Shown: positions 52,494-63,700, counted from the stretch's first letter. The stretch is 64,000 nt of DNA from Bog-950 sp964615305 (GCA_964615305.1 CAZTNA010000003.1:233060-297059), one strand, 5' to 3'. Numbers and translations: made by a program. Notes: generated by a model from the letters alone, not told the origin.

Positions 52494-53768
52494 ATGCGTA
52501 AAACCCTGACTATTGTTTTTATGTGGCTCGGTGTGGCACACACACAGGCACAAACTAAGCAAACAGTGCTCGATTATATTGAGCGTTACAAGCAAATTGC
52601 CATTGACGAAATGGTGCGTGCTAAAATACCCGCCAGCATTACGCTGGCTCAGGGAATCTTAGAGTCAGGTGCCGGCACTTCGGTGCTTTGTAAAAACTCA
52701 AACAATCACTTTGGCATTAAATGCAAAGAAAACTGGTCCGGTAAACGGTACTATCATGATGATGACCGACCGCAAGAGTGTTTCCGTGTTTATACCGACC
52801 CCCGCGATTCTTACGTTGACCACTCCGAGTTTTTGCTTACCCGCCAATGGTATGCCCCCTTGTTTCAGCTACCTATTACCAGCTATAAATACTGGGCGTT
52901 GGGCCTAAAAGAAGCCGGCTACGCCACTAATCCAAAATATGCACCCATGCTTATTGACTATATTGAGCAGTACAACCTGGCCCAGTACGACCAAATAGGT
53001 GTGGCTAAAATTGAGGAGAAAGAAAAAATGATGAAACAGCCCGAGCAGGGCGAACCATTGCAGGCAAGAGCACAGTCGCGGATTGCCGTAACTGAAGCAA
53101 AGCACAAAGAACAGCACAAAAAAGAACTGATTAAAGAAGCCGGGCGTGCCGAATATATGGTTAACGGGCTGCGCGCCATAAAAGCAGAAGGCAACGAAGA
53201 TCCGCTTAAAGTAGCTATGGAGTACCATATTGATTACGCGTTTGTCATGCAGTTCAACGATCTGGCTACAGGCGAGCGCTTCAAGCCCGGGCAGTTTATT
53301 TTTCTACAACCCAAAAAACACAAAGCCGGTGAATCTACTTACATAGTGCTGCCCGGTGAAAGCATGCACGATATTTCACAAAAAACAGGGGTAAAACTAA
53401 GTGTGCTTTACAGTAAAAACCTTATGAAGCCCAACGAGCAGGCTTATGCCGGTGAGCCGCTTAACATGCAAGACAAAAAAACAGCTCCGCCACGCGTAAT
53501 GAGCTACGAAGATTTTTTGCGGGCACAACGCAAAGCATCACAGTCAAAGGGAGAACCTGCCGAAAAAACAGCCTCTACCCATAATACTGTTGCCGCATTA
53601 ACCCAAAACAAAATAGAAATTACCGCAGCCGAGTATCAGGTGCAACCCACCGATACGCTGTACTCAATTGCCCGCAAATTCAACACTTCGGTAGATGAGT
53701 TAAAGCAAATAAATAACCTAGAAAACACCGATTTAAAAGCAGGGCAAACGCTCATGGTAAGCAAATAA
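52494..53768 (+). CDS. Glucosaminidase (peptidoglycan hydrolase) with LysM repeats
   Basis: From ATG 52494 the protein has 424 residues and a signal peptide (RKTLTIVFMWLGVAHTQA, then QTKQT). The catalytic domain (about 25-165) is a FlgJ/LytD-type N-acetylglucosaminidase: IPASITLAQGILESGAGTSVL (catalytic Glu), KNSNNHFGIKCKENWSGKRY and the WALGLKEAGYATNPKY segment. A charged linker is followed by three LysM-like modules (about 235-280, 285-330 and 375-424, the last ending YQVQPTDTLYSIARKFNTSVDELKQI). It would cut or remodel cell-wall glycan. A frame extension upstream is interrupted by TAG at 52431 and is not used. Confidence 0.93.
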   Translation: MRKTLTIVFMWLGVAHTQAQTKQTVLDYIERYKQIAIDEMVRAKIPASITLAQGILESGAGTSVLCKNSNNHFGIKCKENWSGKRYYHDDDRPQECFRVYTDPRDSYVDHSEFLLTRQWYAPLFQLPITSYKYWALGLKEAGYATNPKYAPMLIDYIEQYNLAQYDQIGVAKIEEKEKMMKQPEQGEPLQARAQSRIAVTEAKHKEQHKKELIKEAGRAEYMVNGLRAIKAEGNEDPLKVAMEYHIDYAFVMQFNDLATGERFKPGQFIFLQPKKHKAGESTYIVLPGESMHDISQKTGVKLSVLYSKNLMKPNEQAYAGEPLNMQDKKTAPPRVMSYEDFLRAQRKASQSKGEPAEKTASTHNTVAALTQNKIEITAAEYQVQPTDTLYSIARKFNTSVDELKQINNLENTDLKAGQTLMVSK

Positions 53769-53792
53769 GTTTAACCTGCCCGGTAAACTTTT
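53769..53792 (+). terminator. Possible weak terminator
   Basis: Directly after the glucosaminidase stop, GTTT and ACC (53769-53776, one bulged A) pair with GGT and AAAC (53782-53788), followed by TTTT. The stem is short, so confidence is low. Confidence 0.35.
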
Positions 53793-53821
53793 GGTCTGCT
53801 GCGTGCGCAGTTGCTGTTTGC

Positions 53822-54697
53822 CTATTTAAAGTGCCCGGGGGTGGCTTTAAACACAAGCAGCGTAGGTATTTTACCGGCAGCTTCGTTAGTAATAATCATG
53901 GTGCCGTTGCTTAAAAATGTAATGCCTTCGGCTTTAGAAAAAAGATCAGCGGTTAAAGATTGCACGTGTTTAACCGTGCCCTCTCTGTCCATTACAATCA
54001 GCAGTTTGTCGGCAGCAGATATTATGTATATGTCATTGGTAATTGGATGAACCGATAAGCTGGATGGACGGAAATTAAACGGCTTCACCACACCTTTAGC
54101 ATTGGTGTCTGTTGGTTGAATATTAAAGCGTGCGGCCGCAGTTTTCAACTGCTCTACACTTATGCTGTATAACGGCTTGGCGTGTAGTTTTTGGGTGGCA
54201 ATATTATAGGCATAAATATACCGCTCTGATTTTTCGTCATGGTTCAGGGGTTTGCTTTTGGCAGCTATCAGTAGTTGATTATTTGCAGCATCATAACATA
54301 GCCCTTCGTTATTCGAAGTTACCAGCGGCAATTGATAATGATTAACCGTGCTGTTGCCGGTTCTGAAATTAACCCATTCGGTTAGGCGGCCATCACTTCG
54401 TAAAATATAGAGTGTTTTGTGAGCGTACGTTAGTCCCTCAAAATCGCCCGTGTTATCGAAACGGTACTGCGCTACTATTTTGCCTTTCACAAAATCATAG
54501 ATAAACACAATGCCCAGTTCATCTTGCACACAAGCCACATGTGTAGAATCAATATCGGTTAGCCCCGAAATTTCATTGAGTATTTCGGGCAGTTGCCTGA
54601 CTATAGAGGGCTGCTGTAAATTATAGGCAAATTTGGTTAGAGAGGCACCGCTTAACACGGCACCCAAAACCAACAGCCAAACAGATAGTAGTTTCAC
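53822..54697 (-). CDS. SdiA-regulated-like beta-propeller protein
   Basis: The 291-residue protein has one N-terminal hydrophobic segment (LLSVWLLVLGAVLSGA) that may be a signal peptide or anchor, without the +1 Gln seen in its neighbours. The body has repeated blades: LPEILNEISGLTDIDSTHVACVQDELG, then NTGDFEGLTYAHKTLYILRSDGRL, SNNEGLCYDAANNQLLIAAK, FRPSSLSVHPITNDIYIISAADKLLIVM and SKAEGITFLSNGTMIITNEAAG. The EISGL...EGLT...EGL...EGIT pattern matches the SdiA-regulated (YjiK-like) domain. The function is unknown. It faces the glucosaminidase gene tail to tail. Confidence 0.82.
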   Translation of the reverse strand: MKLLSVWLLVLGAVLSGASLTKFAYNLQQPSIVRQLPEILNEISGLTDIDSTHVACVQDELGIVFIYDFVKGKIVAQYRFDNTGDFEGLTYAHKTLYILRSDGRLTEWVNFRTGNSTVNHYQLPLVTSNNEGLCYDAANNQLLIAAKSKPLNHDEKSERYIYAYNIATQKLHAKPLYSISVEQLKTAAARFNIQPTDTNAKGVVKPFNFRPSSLSVHPITNDIYIISAADKLLIVMDREGTVKHVQSLTADLFSKAEGITFLSNGTMIITNEAAGKIPTLLVFKATPGHFK

Positions 54698-55076
54698 TGG
54701 TAAAAAGTATAAGCAACAAATAAAAACAACAATAGCTAATACGGAGTTTCTTCAATAAAGGCAGCGCTATAATCCATAACAACTATCAACTTATTAGTAA
54801 CGGTAAAAATTAGAATTTAATTAAACCGGCAAAAAGGCGAATAAAATATACGGTCATGTAGTTGGTGCTATACATAGATGTGTACAGAGGAGAATTGCGT
54901 ATGGGGTTGGCTAATGATTGTTTTCATTGGCTAAACTTCAGCAAACTTTTGGAAAAAAATTATTGGCACATTTTATTGTATGGTAGTTTATGTTTTTTTA
55001 ACTTTACTGGCTTACATCGTAATTTCAACAAACCAAAACACACAGTCATTCACATTATTCATTTAAATAGTTCACT
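54698..55076. other. Intergenic region upstream of the first giant surface gene
   Basis: These 379 bases separate two divergent genes. They are AT-rich. I see no tRNA, repeat or exact TAnnTTTG box, though TATGTTTT near 54988 is one mismatch away. A 73-codon open frame (54862-55083) overlaps the start of the giant gene and has no recognisable features, so I do not call it a gene. Confidence 0.5.
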
Positions 55077-58000
55077 ATGGTAAATTTTACTTTTTCTAAA
55101 AAATTTGTTGGGTATATTCTCTTGGTAGCATTGCTGAATGTTATGCTGGCAAATAATGCTAGAGCCACAACTTGCGGTGGCGCAACAAGTATTAATCCCG
55201 CGCTGTTACCTATTTCAGGCCAGGCGTTGGTTTGTGGAAGTACGAATGATTTAAGCTCAACAACCGTATCTACCGCTTGCGGAGGGGCGTCTAATTCTTA
55301 CAAAGGAGGACTCGAAGCCCTATATACACTTACCCCTACAATTACCGGCAACTATACTATAAGTATAGCCGGTCAAACCTGGACAGCAATTTTTGTATAT
55401 GCCGGATGCCCCACCAGTGGAGGTACATGTGTTGGTTCAATAGGTAGCAACACCAACTCTAAAAATATTTTAGTAACTCTCACGGCAGGCATTACCTACT
55501 ATATTTGGTTTGACACGTGGCCCACCCCCAACAGCCCATGTTCGGGTACATTTTCAATTACAGCACCGGTACCAGTGTTTAATCCTTGCAGTTCAATACC
55601 AAATATTTCGGCTTGCGGCACTGCCACCACAGCTACCATAGCATCTGGTAATGGCGCATTCAGTAATAACACATGTGGGTTTGGTACGCCCGGCAAAGAG
55701 CAGATTTATACTTTTACACCGGCTACAACCGGCTCTTATAACATTAGTCAGGCCTCATCATTTGGTTATATAGATTATATGTGGAAACCGGCATCAGGCG
55801 GTTGTGTTTCTACCGGCTGGACATGTTTCGATGACTTAAGCGGAGCAGCAACATCTGCCACCCCCGCCACACTTACGGCCGGCACGCAATATTATATTAT
55901 GCTTGACCCGGAAGGTACGGGTGGCGGCAGCGTAAATTTTACTATCACATGTGCGGCACCAGTGTTTAACCCTTGCAGTTCAATACCAAATATTTCGGCA
56001 TGCGGCACTGCCACCACAGCTACCATAGCATCTGGTAATGGTGCATTCAGTAATAACACATGTGTGTTTAGTACGCCCGGCAAAGAGCAGATCTATACTT
56101 TTACACCGGCTACAACCGGCTCTTATAACATTAGTCAGACCTCATCATTTGGTTATATAGACTATATGTGGAAACCGGCATCAGGCGGTTGTGTTTCTAC
56201 CGGCTGGACATGTTTCGATGACTTAAGCGGAGCAGCAACATCTGCCACCCCCGCCACACTTACGGCCGGCACGCAATATTATATTATGCTTGACCCGGAA
56301 GGTACGGGTGGCGGCAGCGTAAATTTTACTATCACATGTGCGGTGCCAGACCCATGCTTAAGTATTTCTGCTATTAGCTGCGGCACTCCTGTAAACACCA
56401 GTTTGTTAGCCACCGGCAGCACCATGTCAATATTAACTTGCGATGCCTATGATGTAACTGCTGGCCAGGAAGCAATTTATAGTTATACACCGGCTACTAC
56501 AGGAAACCACACATTAACCATTAATTCAGAATCAGGAACATCTGATTATGTTGATTTTTATTACAAAGCGGCATCGGGCGGCTGTAATGGAACGGGCTGG
56601 TCTTGTTTTGGAGCTACCTCATTACTTACCGGCACACTCGGCACTGTATCTCTCACAGCAGGTACACAATACTATATACTTGCCGACCGTGAAAATTTCT
56701 TATCAAACACCGGCACCACCACTAAAAACTGGACGTTAAGTTGCCCTCCTGTTCAGCCCACTGTAATATCTATTAGCCCTACAAGTGGTTGTGCAGGGGC
56801 TTTTGTACCGGTTACCATTACAGGCAACAATTTTTCAGGAGCCACCAATGTGTTTTTTAACGGTATAGCGGCTGCCTCTTTTACAGTTAATTCTAATACT
56901 GAAATTGTAGCTACACCGGCCAATACTACCTCCACGGGCAATGTGCAGGTGCAAAACAGTGCCGGCTTGAGCCCACAGGTGGTTAATTTTACTGTAAACC
57001 CTTCACCGGCTTTGCAAACGGTTACAGGCGGCAGCGGTTGTACCAACACGGGTGTTGCCGTTGGTTTAGCCAATTCAGTGAGCGGTGTAAGCTATCAGTT
57101 GCAGCTTAACGGAGTTAACAACGGCTCACCGGTAGTAAGTGGTGGCGGAGCATTAAACTTTGGATTAAAAACTACTCCGGGAATTTATACTGTGCAGGCA
57201 ACTTCGGGGGGCTGCACTATTAGCATGACCGGTAATGTGGTAGTAAACCCAAACCCAACTGCACCTACAGCCAATGTAACCCCCAATCTTATTTGCAGCG
57301 GAGGTAATCTTACGCTTACCTCATCAGTATCTACAACCAGTGCGTATAATTACAATGTAAATTCAATTGCTTATTCTTTGGCTACCCCTTCTGGCGCCCC
57401 TACAGTACTCGCTGCCGCCCCAAATAGTTTTGATGAAGGGTATGGGGTTGTTTCTATACCATTTGTGTTTGATTTTTATGGAACCTACTATACAAGTTTA
57501 GAAGTAACCACCAACGGCACAATTTCTTTTACTCCGACAGGTTTAACACCTTGGAATCCAGCAGGCGATAATATACCTACTGCAGGTGGCGATTTAGATA
57601 ACTACATCGGTGGCCCTTGGATTGACATGAATTTTTCGACAGGCACAGGTGTGATACGTTACTTCACCAACGGCACAGCACCTAATCGGGTATTTGTTAT
57701 GAGTTGGGAAAATGCAACGATAGTTGGATCCTCAGATTTAAATACATCGCAAATTCAATTATACGAAGGATCAAACATTATAGAAGTGCATGTGGGTAAT
57801 GGCGGTATAAATGCACCATCAACCAACAAATTAATTGGGGTTGAAAATGTGGGCGGTACACGCGGAACGGCAGCACCGGGCAGAAATGCCGGCACTTGGG
57901 TTACATCTGCTAACGAAGCCTTCCGTTTTACGCCTACCCCAACCTACAGTTGGGCAGGGCCAAACTCATATACTTCTTCGGTGCAGAATCCACCATCGTT

Positions 58001-60452
58001 TGCATCAGGCCCAAGTGGAGGCAACTATGTTGTTACTTTTACAGCAGGCAACGGCTGTACTGCCACAGCTTCTGCCCCTGTTACCGTTAGCCCCTGCGGC
58101 CCCACCACCTGGCTGGGCGGCACCCCAGACTGGCACACCGCCGGCAACTGGAGCGGAGGCATAGTGCCCAACAGTTGCGCGCAGCATGTAATCATACCGG
58201 TAACCCCCAATAACCCGGTGGTAACCACCGCGGTAAGTGTAGGCAATATACAAGTAGATGCTACTGTAAACGTAACGCTGAACAACAACTTATCGGTATG
58301 TGGTAACGTGCAGGGCGGCAACGGCACCAACGCCCAGTTTAGCGGCAGCGGATACCTCATATTAGGCGGCACCTCGCCCCAAAGCATATCGGGCCGTTTA
58401 CGCGCTGACTATATTCGCCTTATCAACCCCACCGGAGCCGTTATGCAGCCGAACAGCTTCTTTGATGTGTTTACCGAGCTGCAATTACAAACAGGCAACC
58501 TGAACACCACCTCCGGCACATTACGGTTACTGAGCACAGCCGCCAACCAGTGTGCTATTATTAATGACTTTGGCAGCAACACCGGCACCCTGACGGGGAA
58601 TATAACGGCCCAGCGGTATATAGGCGGCACCGGCAACATGCAACACCAAATGGGCAGCCCAGTAAACAACACACCGTTTAGCCAGTTAGGAGCCAACGGC
58701 ACGGCCGGTTACTATATACCCACCGCCAGTTGCAGCGAACTACAGGCGGGTTCAGGCAGCCCACTGGGCAATGTGTTTCAATGGAACGAAAACAGACCCA
58801 ACTCAGCCCCCGGATTAGACTGCATATTAGACGGTTGGGAAGTAATGGTAGGCGGCACCACACAAAATGCGCGAGGCTATAGCATAAACGCGTTAGGCGG
58901 CACGACCAAGAGCGTAACAGGGGCTCCGAATTTAGGCACCACCTACACCGTAAGCGGTACCAACTCCAACTACAACCTGCCCACGCAGCAATCGAGCGGG
59001 GTATATACTTTTGAAAGCGGCTGGAGTTTATTCTCCAATCCGTTTCCGAGCGGCTACACCTATACTGCCCAATCAGGGTGGGGTGCCAACGGATTTATAT
59101 ACATACCGGCCGGGCCGTTCAACGGCACGTATCAGGCGCTGACACCGGGCATGATTATAGCGCCATTCCAGGGCATAATGCTATACAACACAACGGTAGG
59201 CAGCACCCCCAGCTACAACTTTACCAAAGGCAACAGAGCGTTGAGCGGCTCCACGGTTTTCAACCAGAACAACAACGCAGAAACCCTGAAGCTGCAAGTA
59301 AGCGGCAACGGCTATCAGGACATGACCCAACTGAGCTTCAACACTGCGGCCACCGCCCAATTTGATGCCGAACTAGATTTAAGAAAACAGCGGAGCAATC
59401 TGGGTCAGCCTACCCTATTTACAGGCAACAATGTATTTCCATATGCATTGAACGCACAAACAAGCGTTGCACAAACATCTACCGTAGATTTGGGATTAAT
59501 ACCCGGAGCGGCAGGCACCTTTACAATCACAGCCGAAGGCATCAGCAGCTTCGATCCTACCAGCTACATCTATCTGGAAGATAAAGTAACGGGCGCTATG
59601 CAGAACCTGCGAGCCAACACCAGCTACACCTTCAGCATGACAGCCACTGAAGATGTAAACCGGTTTGTATTGCACTTTACACCAAAAGCAGAACTGAGCA
59701 GCACCAACTCAAACTGTGCAGGCGAAGGGCAAATCAACATAGAGCAACCGGGCACCGCGAACTGGAGCTACACAGTAGTTGACCACAACACAACCACCAT
59801 AGCCACCGGCACGCTGAATCAAAACAGCCCTATACAACTGAGTGTAGCAGCGGGGGTTTACACCGTAACCCTCATAGACAACAACGGCTACACGGTAGTA
59901 AAACAGATGCAGGTAACAGGAGCCTCACCCATCACGGCTAACTTCAGCAGCAGCAAACAAACCGCAGAAGAAGGCGAACAAATCAACTTCACCGTCACCA
60001 CGCCAAGTGCCATCAACACCACCTGGAGCATGGGCGATGGCACAACATACACCACAGCCAACGCAACTCACCAATACCAAAGTGAAGGCAGCTACACCGT
60101 AACGCTTACCGTAACAAATGCAGACGGCTGCACCGACACCAAAACACAGGTGATTACCGTAACAGCTAAGGAAGAAGTAGTGAGCGGTATCAGCCACCTG
60201 ACGGATAAGAACGGCATAGCCATGTGGAGCCACGGCAAGAAAGTATATATAGACTTCAGCAAGCAGAAGAGTGTAGAAGCGAGCATAGAAATCTACAACA
60301 TACTAGGCCAGCAGTTGGTGAACGAGAAGTTTGGTAAGGCAAGTATTTACAGCAAAGATTTACAGAACTTAGAAGCGGCCTACATCATTGTGAGAGTAAA
60401 CAACAACGGTGAGTTGATTACTAAGAAATTGTTTGTAGCTGACACTAAATAA
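55077..60452 (+). CDS. Giant modular secreted surface protein with PKD and T9SS-type C-terminus
   Basis: The 1791-residue protein has a signal peptide (KKFVGYILLVALLNVMLANNARA). Four beta-sandwich repeats (about 30-545) follow; the second and third (166-294 and 295-423) are nearly identical. Next come an IPT/TIG domain (about 560-640: TVISISPTSGCAGAFVPVTITGNNFSG), an Ig-like region, a nidogen-like beta domain (760-960: GTYYTSLEVTTNGTISFTP) and a WLGGTPDWHTAGNWSGG module starting near 1003 that is shared with the next gene. A long beta-rich region, a PKD domain (1617-1700: TWSMGDGTTYTTANATHQYQ) and a sorting-type C-terminus (IEIYNILGQQLVNEKFGK, AYIIVRVNNNG) complete it. It is probably an adhesin or structural surface protein. 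Its first mature residue is not Gln, unlike most neighbours. Confidence 0.88.
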   Translation: MVNFTFSKKFVGYILLVALLNVMLANNARATTCGGATSINPALLPISGQALVCGSTNDLSSTTVSTACGGASNSYKGGLEALYTLTPTITGNYTISIAGQTWTAIFVYAGCPTSGGTCVGSIGSNTNSKNILVTLTAGITYYIWFDTWPTPNSPCSGTFSITAPVPVFNPCSSIPNISACGTATTATIASGNGAFSNNTCGFGTPGKEQIYTFTPATTGSYNISQASSFGYIDYMWKPASGGCVSTGWTCFDDLSGAATSATPATLTAGTQYYIMLDPEGTGGGSVNFTITCAAPVFNPCSSIPNISACGTATTATIASGNGAFSNNTCVFSTPGKEQIYTFTPATTGSYNISQTSSFGYIDYMWKPASGGCVSTGWTCFDDLSGAATSATPATLTAGTQYYIMLDPEGTGGGSVNFTITCAVPDPCLSISAISCGTPVNTSLLATGSTMSILTCDAYDVTAGQEAIYSYTPATTGNHTLTINSESGTSDYVDFYYKAASGGCNGTGWSCFGATSLLTGTLGTVSLTAGTQYYILADRENFLSNTGTTTKNWTLSCPPVQPTVISISPTSGCAGAFVPVTITGNNFSGATNVFFNGIAAASFTVNSNTEIVATPANTTSTGNVQVQNSAGLSPQVVNFTVNPSPALQTVTGGSGCTNTGVAVGLANSVSGVSYQLQLNGVNNGSPVVSGGGALNFGLKTTPGIYTVQATSGGCTISMTGNVVVNPNPTAPTANVTPNLICSGGNLTLTSSVSTTSAYNYNVNSIAYSLATPSGAPTVLAAAPNSFDEGYGVVSIPFVFDFYGTYYTSLEVTTNGTISFTPTGLTPWNPAGDNIPTAGGDLDNYIGGPWIDMNFSTGTGVIRYFTNGTAPNRVFVMSWENATIVGSSDLNTSQIQLYEGSNIIEVHVGNGGINAPSTNKLIGVENVGGTRGTAAPGRNAGTWVTSANEAFRFTPTPTYSWAGPNSYTSSVQNPPSFASGPSGGNYVVTFTAGNGCTATASAPVTVSPCGPTTWLGGTPDWHTAGNWSGGIVPNSCAQHVIIPVTPNNPVVTTAVSVGNIQVDATVNVTLNNNLSVCGNVQGGNGTNAQFSGSGYLILGGTSPQSISGRLRADYIRLINPTGAVMQPNSFFDVFTELQLQTGNLNTTSGTLRLLSTAANQCAIINDFGSNTGTLTGNITAQRYIGGTGNMQHQMGSPVNNTPFSQLGANGTAGYYIPTASCSELQAGSGSPLGNVFQWNENRPNSAPGLDCILDGWEVMVGGTTQNARGYSINALGGTTKSVTGAPNLGTTYTVSGTNSNYNLPTQQSSGVYTFESGWSLFSNPFPSGYTYTAQSGWGANGFIYIPAGPFNGTYQALTPGMIIAPFQGIMLYNTTVGSTPSYNFTKGNRALSGSTVFNQNNNAETLKLQVSGNGYQDMTQLSFNTAATAQFDAELDLRKQRSNLGQPTLFTGNNVFPYALNAQTSVAQTSTVDLGLIPGAAGTFTITAEGISSFDPTSYIYLEDKVTGAMQNLRANTSYTFSMTATEDVNRFVLHFTPKAELSSTNSNCAGEGQINIEQPGTANWSYTVVDHNTTTIATGTLNQNSPIQLSVAAGVYTVTLIDNNGYTVVKQMQVTGASPITANFSSSKQTAEEGEQINFTVTTPSAINTTWSMGDGTTYTTANATHQYQSEGSYTVTLTVTNADGCTDTKTQVITVTAKEEVVSGISHLTDKNGIAMWSHGKKVYIDFSKQKSVEASIEIYNILGQQLVNEKFGKASIYSKDLQNLEAAYIIVRVNNNGELITKKLFVADTK
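55572..55958 (+). repeat. 387-bp tandem duplication, copy 1
   Basis: This in-frame 129-codon unit starts CCAGTGTTTAATCCTTGCAG and is directly followed by a near-identical copy. By eye about nine bases differ over 387. All but the junction bases lie in the first ~220 bases, and the second part is identical. The unit encodes one beta-sandwich repeat of the giant surface protein. Confidence 0.9.
55959..56345 (+). repeat. 387-bp tandem duplication, copy 2
   Basis: This is the second copy of the unit described at 55572. Coding changes relative to copy 1 are few: GFG to VFS near the middle and Ala to Thr after NISQ. The rest are silent. More diverged members of the same repeat family flank the pair on both sides. 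Confidence 0.9.
58081..58314 (+). repeat. Shared module cassette, copy in the first giant gene
   Basis: These 234 bases align without gaps to 63767-64000 with about ten differences by eye. Seven of these are clustered in the codons after IIPVT (PNNPVV here, GNNPTV there). It encodes TVSPCGPTTWLGGTPDW and onward. The similarity starts abruptly; the sequences upstream of it in the two genes are unrelated. Confidence 0.9.
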
Positions 60453-60483
60453 GGGCTGTAGCACCGTTAATCATCTGATTAAG

Positions 60484-60521
60484 TAATCCCTGCGTATGTT
60501 CTATGCAGGGATTATTGTTTT
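60484..60521 (+). terminator. Terminator after the first giant gene
   Basis: TAATCCCTGC (60484-60493) pairs perfectly with GCAGGGATTA (60505-60514) around an 11-base loop, followed by TTGTTTT. It lies 31 bp after the stop codon. Confidence 0.8.
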
Positions 60522-60658
60522 CAGTAGGTTACATGCCGGTACAGAAACACACATACCGCCAACAACTATTGCGGTAGATAAGTAAATGGAATAACCAACT
60601 TAGGTTAACAATAACACAAAAATAAGATACCCTGTAATAACAATTTGGAAGCAGAAAT

Positions 60659-60666
60659 TAGTTTTG
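60659..60666 (+). promoter_or_regulatory. -7 promoter element for the second giant gene
   Basis: TAGTTTTG at 60659-60666 matches TAnnTTTG and lies 36 bp before the ATG at 60703. A TTTG at 60644 is too close to serve as -33, so the promoter would have a weak upstream element. Confidence 0.45.
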
Positions 60667-60702
60667 CAGCCTTTCATTAAATAAGCTGTTTAAAACAGAA
60701 AA

Positions 60703-63700
60703 ATGAGTCATAAATCAAACATCCTTTGGTTAATTAAACCAACTGTAATAGCTTCGTTATTCTTCATAGCAATTAATAGTTTGATGGCTCAAACTACTGT
60801 AGTTGTTGGAGGAGGAGCTTCTGTTACTTGTCCGACAACACCTACTGCTATATGGACTACACCACCAACAGGTGTAACATTCAGCAATTGGGCAAGAGGC
60901 TCTGGAGTAGCCTGTGTTTCGGCAAATAATGCGCTTAGTGGTTCGGGATTTAATACCACAGGTTCGGCACAATCTTTTGCAGCGAATAAATACTATACTG
61001 TTACCCTTACAGCAGCAGCAACTCACGACTTTAACTTGAGTGCCTTGGTATGGATTACCCAAATAAGTGGCAGCAGCACTTCTTGCAATTTCACTGTTAG
61101 CTACCAAAACAACGGAGGATCTCTCACCACATTTGGAACACCTGGTCAGTCAACTACATCGGGGGCTGGGCAAACCACCTTAAATTTTTCCGGAAGCGTG
61201 AATGTTGCTGCAGGAACTTCCATTGTGTTATATTTAATACCACATAATGCTTCCGCAGCCACAACAACTGTAAGGTGGATAAACAATTCATCTATAACAG
61301 TTGCGGCTACACCAATTGGCGGTAACCAGATTACTGTTACTCAAGCAACAGGAGGCACTATTTCTCCGGGCACAACAACAGTAGCATTGGGCGGTTCGCA
61401 ATCATTTACCGCAACACCATCAACATGCTATAGCTTTACAAACTGGGTAGTTGATGGTTCAAGTGTAGGAAACACAAACCCATATCTGTTTACTAATGTA
61501 ACTGTTCCACATACTATTACTGCAGCATATTCTGCGCTTGGTCCAAACAACATAACCGCATCGGCAGGAGCTAACGGCTCAATTTCGCCCAATGGCACCA
61601 CCGCGGTTGCTTGTGGCGGCAGTCAGGCATACTCCATTACTGCAAATCCGGGCTATGCCGTGTTAGACGTATTGGTTGATGGAGGGTCGGTGGGCGCGGT
61701 TACATCATATACATTTAATAACGTAACCGCACCGCACACCATCAGTGTTACGTTTGTGTCGGTTAGCATTACAACCAGTTTGTTTATTCCAAATTTTATT
61801 TGTCCGGGCGGTACAGTAACTGTGCCATATACCGTAAACGCTCCATTTAGCGCGGGTAATGTGTTTACTGCTCAACTTTCTGATGCAACGGGCAGTTTTG
61901 CTTTGCCAGAAGACATAGGTAGCGTTACCGCCACCAATTCAGGTAATATTTCGGCAACCATTCCGCTTAACACACCAAACGGTACGGGTTACCGAATTCG
62001 CGTAGTGGGTAGCAATCCGTCTATAATTGGCACAGATAACACAATCAATATTACCATTCAGTTCAGCTCAGTTACTCCGGTTTTTGCAGAGAGTATGGGA
62101 ACTTCGGGTTCAAACCCCGAAGCCATATCCGTGCACGAATCAAACAACCGTTTTGATAATGTAAGCTTTACCATGAGCGGAACTGGAGATTGTCGCACAA
62201 CACAAGCATCGTCAGGATATGCGGGTGCTTCCGGTGGTTTCAATGTAATGCTTAACTCGCCAGGCGAAGAGTTTATTATTGCCGGAATTAATACAACCGC
62301 CTTACCGGCCTTGCAACTAACGTTTGGCGTTTATAAGAACTCAACTTCCGAAAACGGTTCAAACTTTGTTGTTTCTTTAAGCACAGATGGTGTTGCATAT
62401 ACACCGGTACCATGGGGTGTTTTGCCAACCGGCAGCGGTACAGCAGTATGGCATAGAGTAGCCATAGCAGGGGCCGTGCCACAAGCGGCCACCGTATATT
62501 TAAAATTTACCAGCACTTCGCCTTCTGTAGAGTTTCGGGTTGATGATGTGAACGTTTACTCAGGTACGGCTGCTAACGCTTCCATTACACCTGCCGGCCC
62601 TGTAACACAGTGTGGCGGAATAGTAAATCTTACTGCTCTCCCTTTATCATCCGCTTATTTGTGGTCTAATTCAGCAAACACACAAACTGCTCCAATAGGC
62701 ACTACCGGAAACTATAATGTAACCCTTACCGATGCCTTTGGCTGTAGTGCATCTGCCGGATCTATTAGTGTAAATATTGCAGCGCCTGTAACACCTACCA
62801 TTACCATTACACCATCCCCGGCCAATGTATGTGCCGGCAGTGCCTATACTTTTACTGCCATAATTACCAACGGTGGCTCTAGCCCTACTTATCATTGGCA
62901 AATAAACGGAAACACTGTGGGCACTAACTCAAACACATACACCAGCCCTGTTTTAACTGCCGGTGACGGGGTATTTTGTGAACTTACAAGTAATGCATCC
63001 TGTGTAACAAGCGGAACAGTTTTGTCGAACGTGGTTTTCTCCAAAGGATTAGCCAATACCCCAACTACTTTGTTTACCGAAACATTTGGTACGGGTGCGG
63101 GGCAAACACCTTTTGCTTCGTATAGTGGTTATTCAACGAGTCTTGTGTTTGGTACCCATACCGGAAATACCGGTGATGTGAGAAGCACAATACCTTCTTC
63201 TGGTTATATAGGTGCTTCAGGCTCGGGAAATGCTTTTTTAAACAATGGGGAAGACTTGCGAATAAACGCAATAAATACATCGTCAGGGTTTCCAAATGTT
63301 TTATCTTTTGGCATTAACAAAAGTACAAGTGCTGAAAATGGCTCTGGGTTACGTATTAGTTACAGTTTTTCTGGTCTTACATACTACGACCTTCCTTCGC
63401 CAACACTACCAACCGGTACGGGCACTACATCGGGTTACTATTTAGTAAGCTTTAGTGGTTTGCTGCCACCGGCTACAAACTTGTATCTGCACTTCGAAAA
63501 CATTTCATCTTCATCTGATTTTCGCATAGATGATATAACATTAGTGGGATATTCTATTACCACTGCCAGCATAACCCCATCGGGACCAACTAATTTCTGC
63601 GCGGGAGGTTCTGTTGACTTAACGGCAGTTCCAACAAGTGGAGACCACACCTACATTTGGAGCGATTTATCTACTGCTTCGTCTGTAACAGGAATTACTT

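Noticed and set aside
54862..55083. 73-codon plus-strand frame before the first giant gene.
   Set aside because: It overlaps the giant gene's start in another frame, has an atypical composition (many His, Phe, Trp) and no recognisable feature.
55572..56345. CRISPR-like or satellite repeat.
   Set aside because: The units are long, coding, in-frame and without spacers; they are protein-domain duplications.
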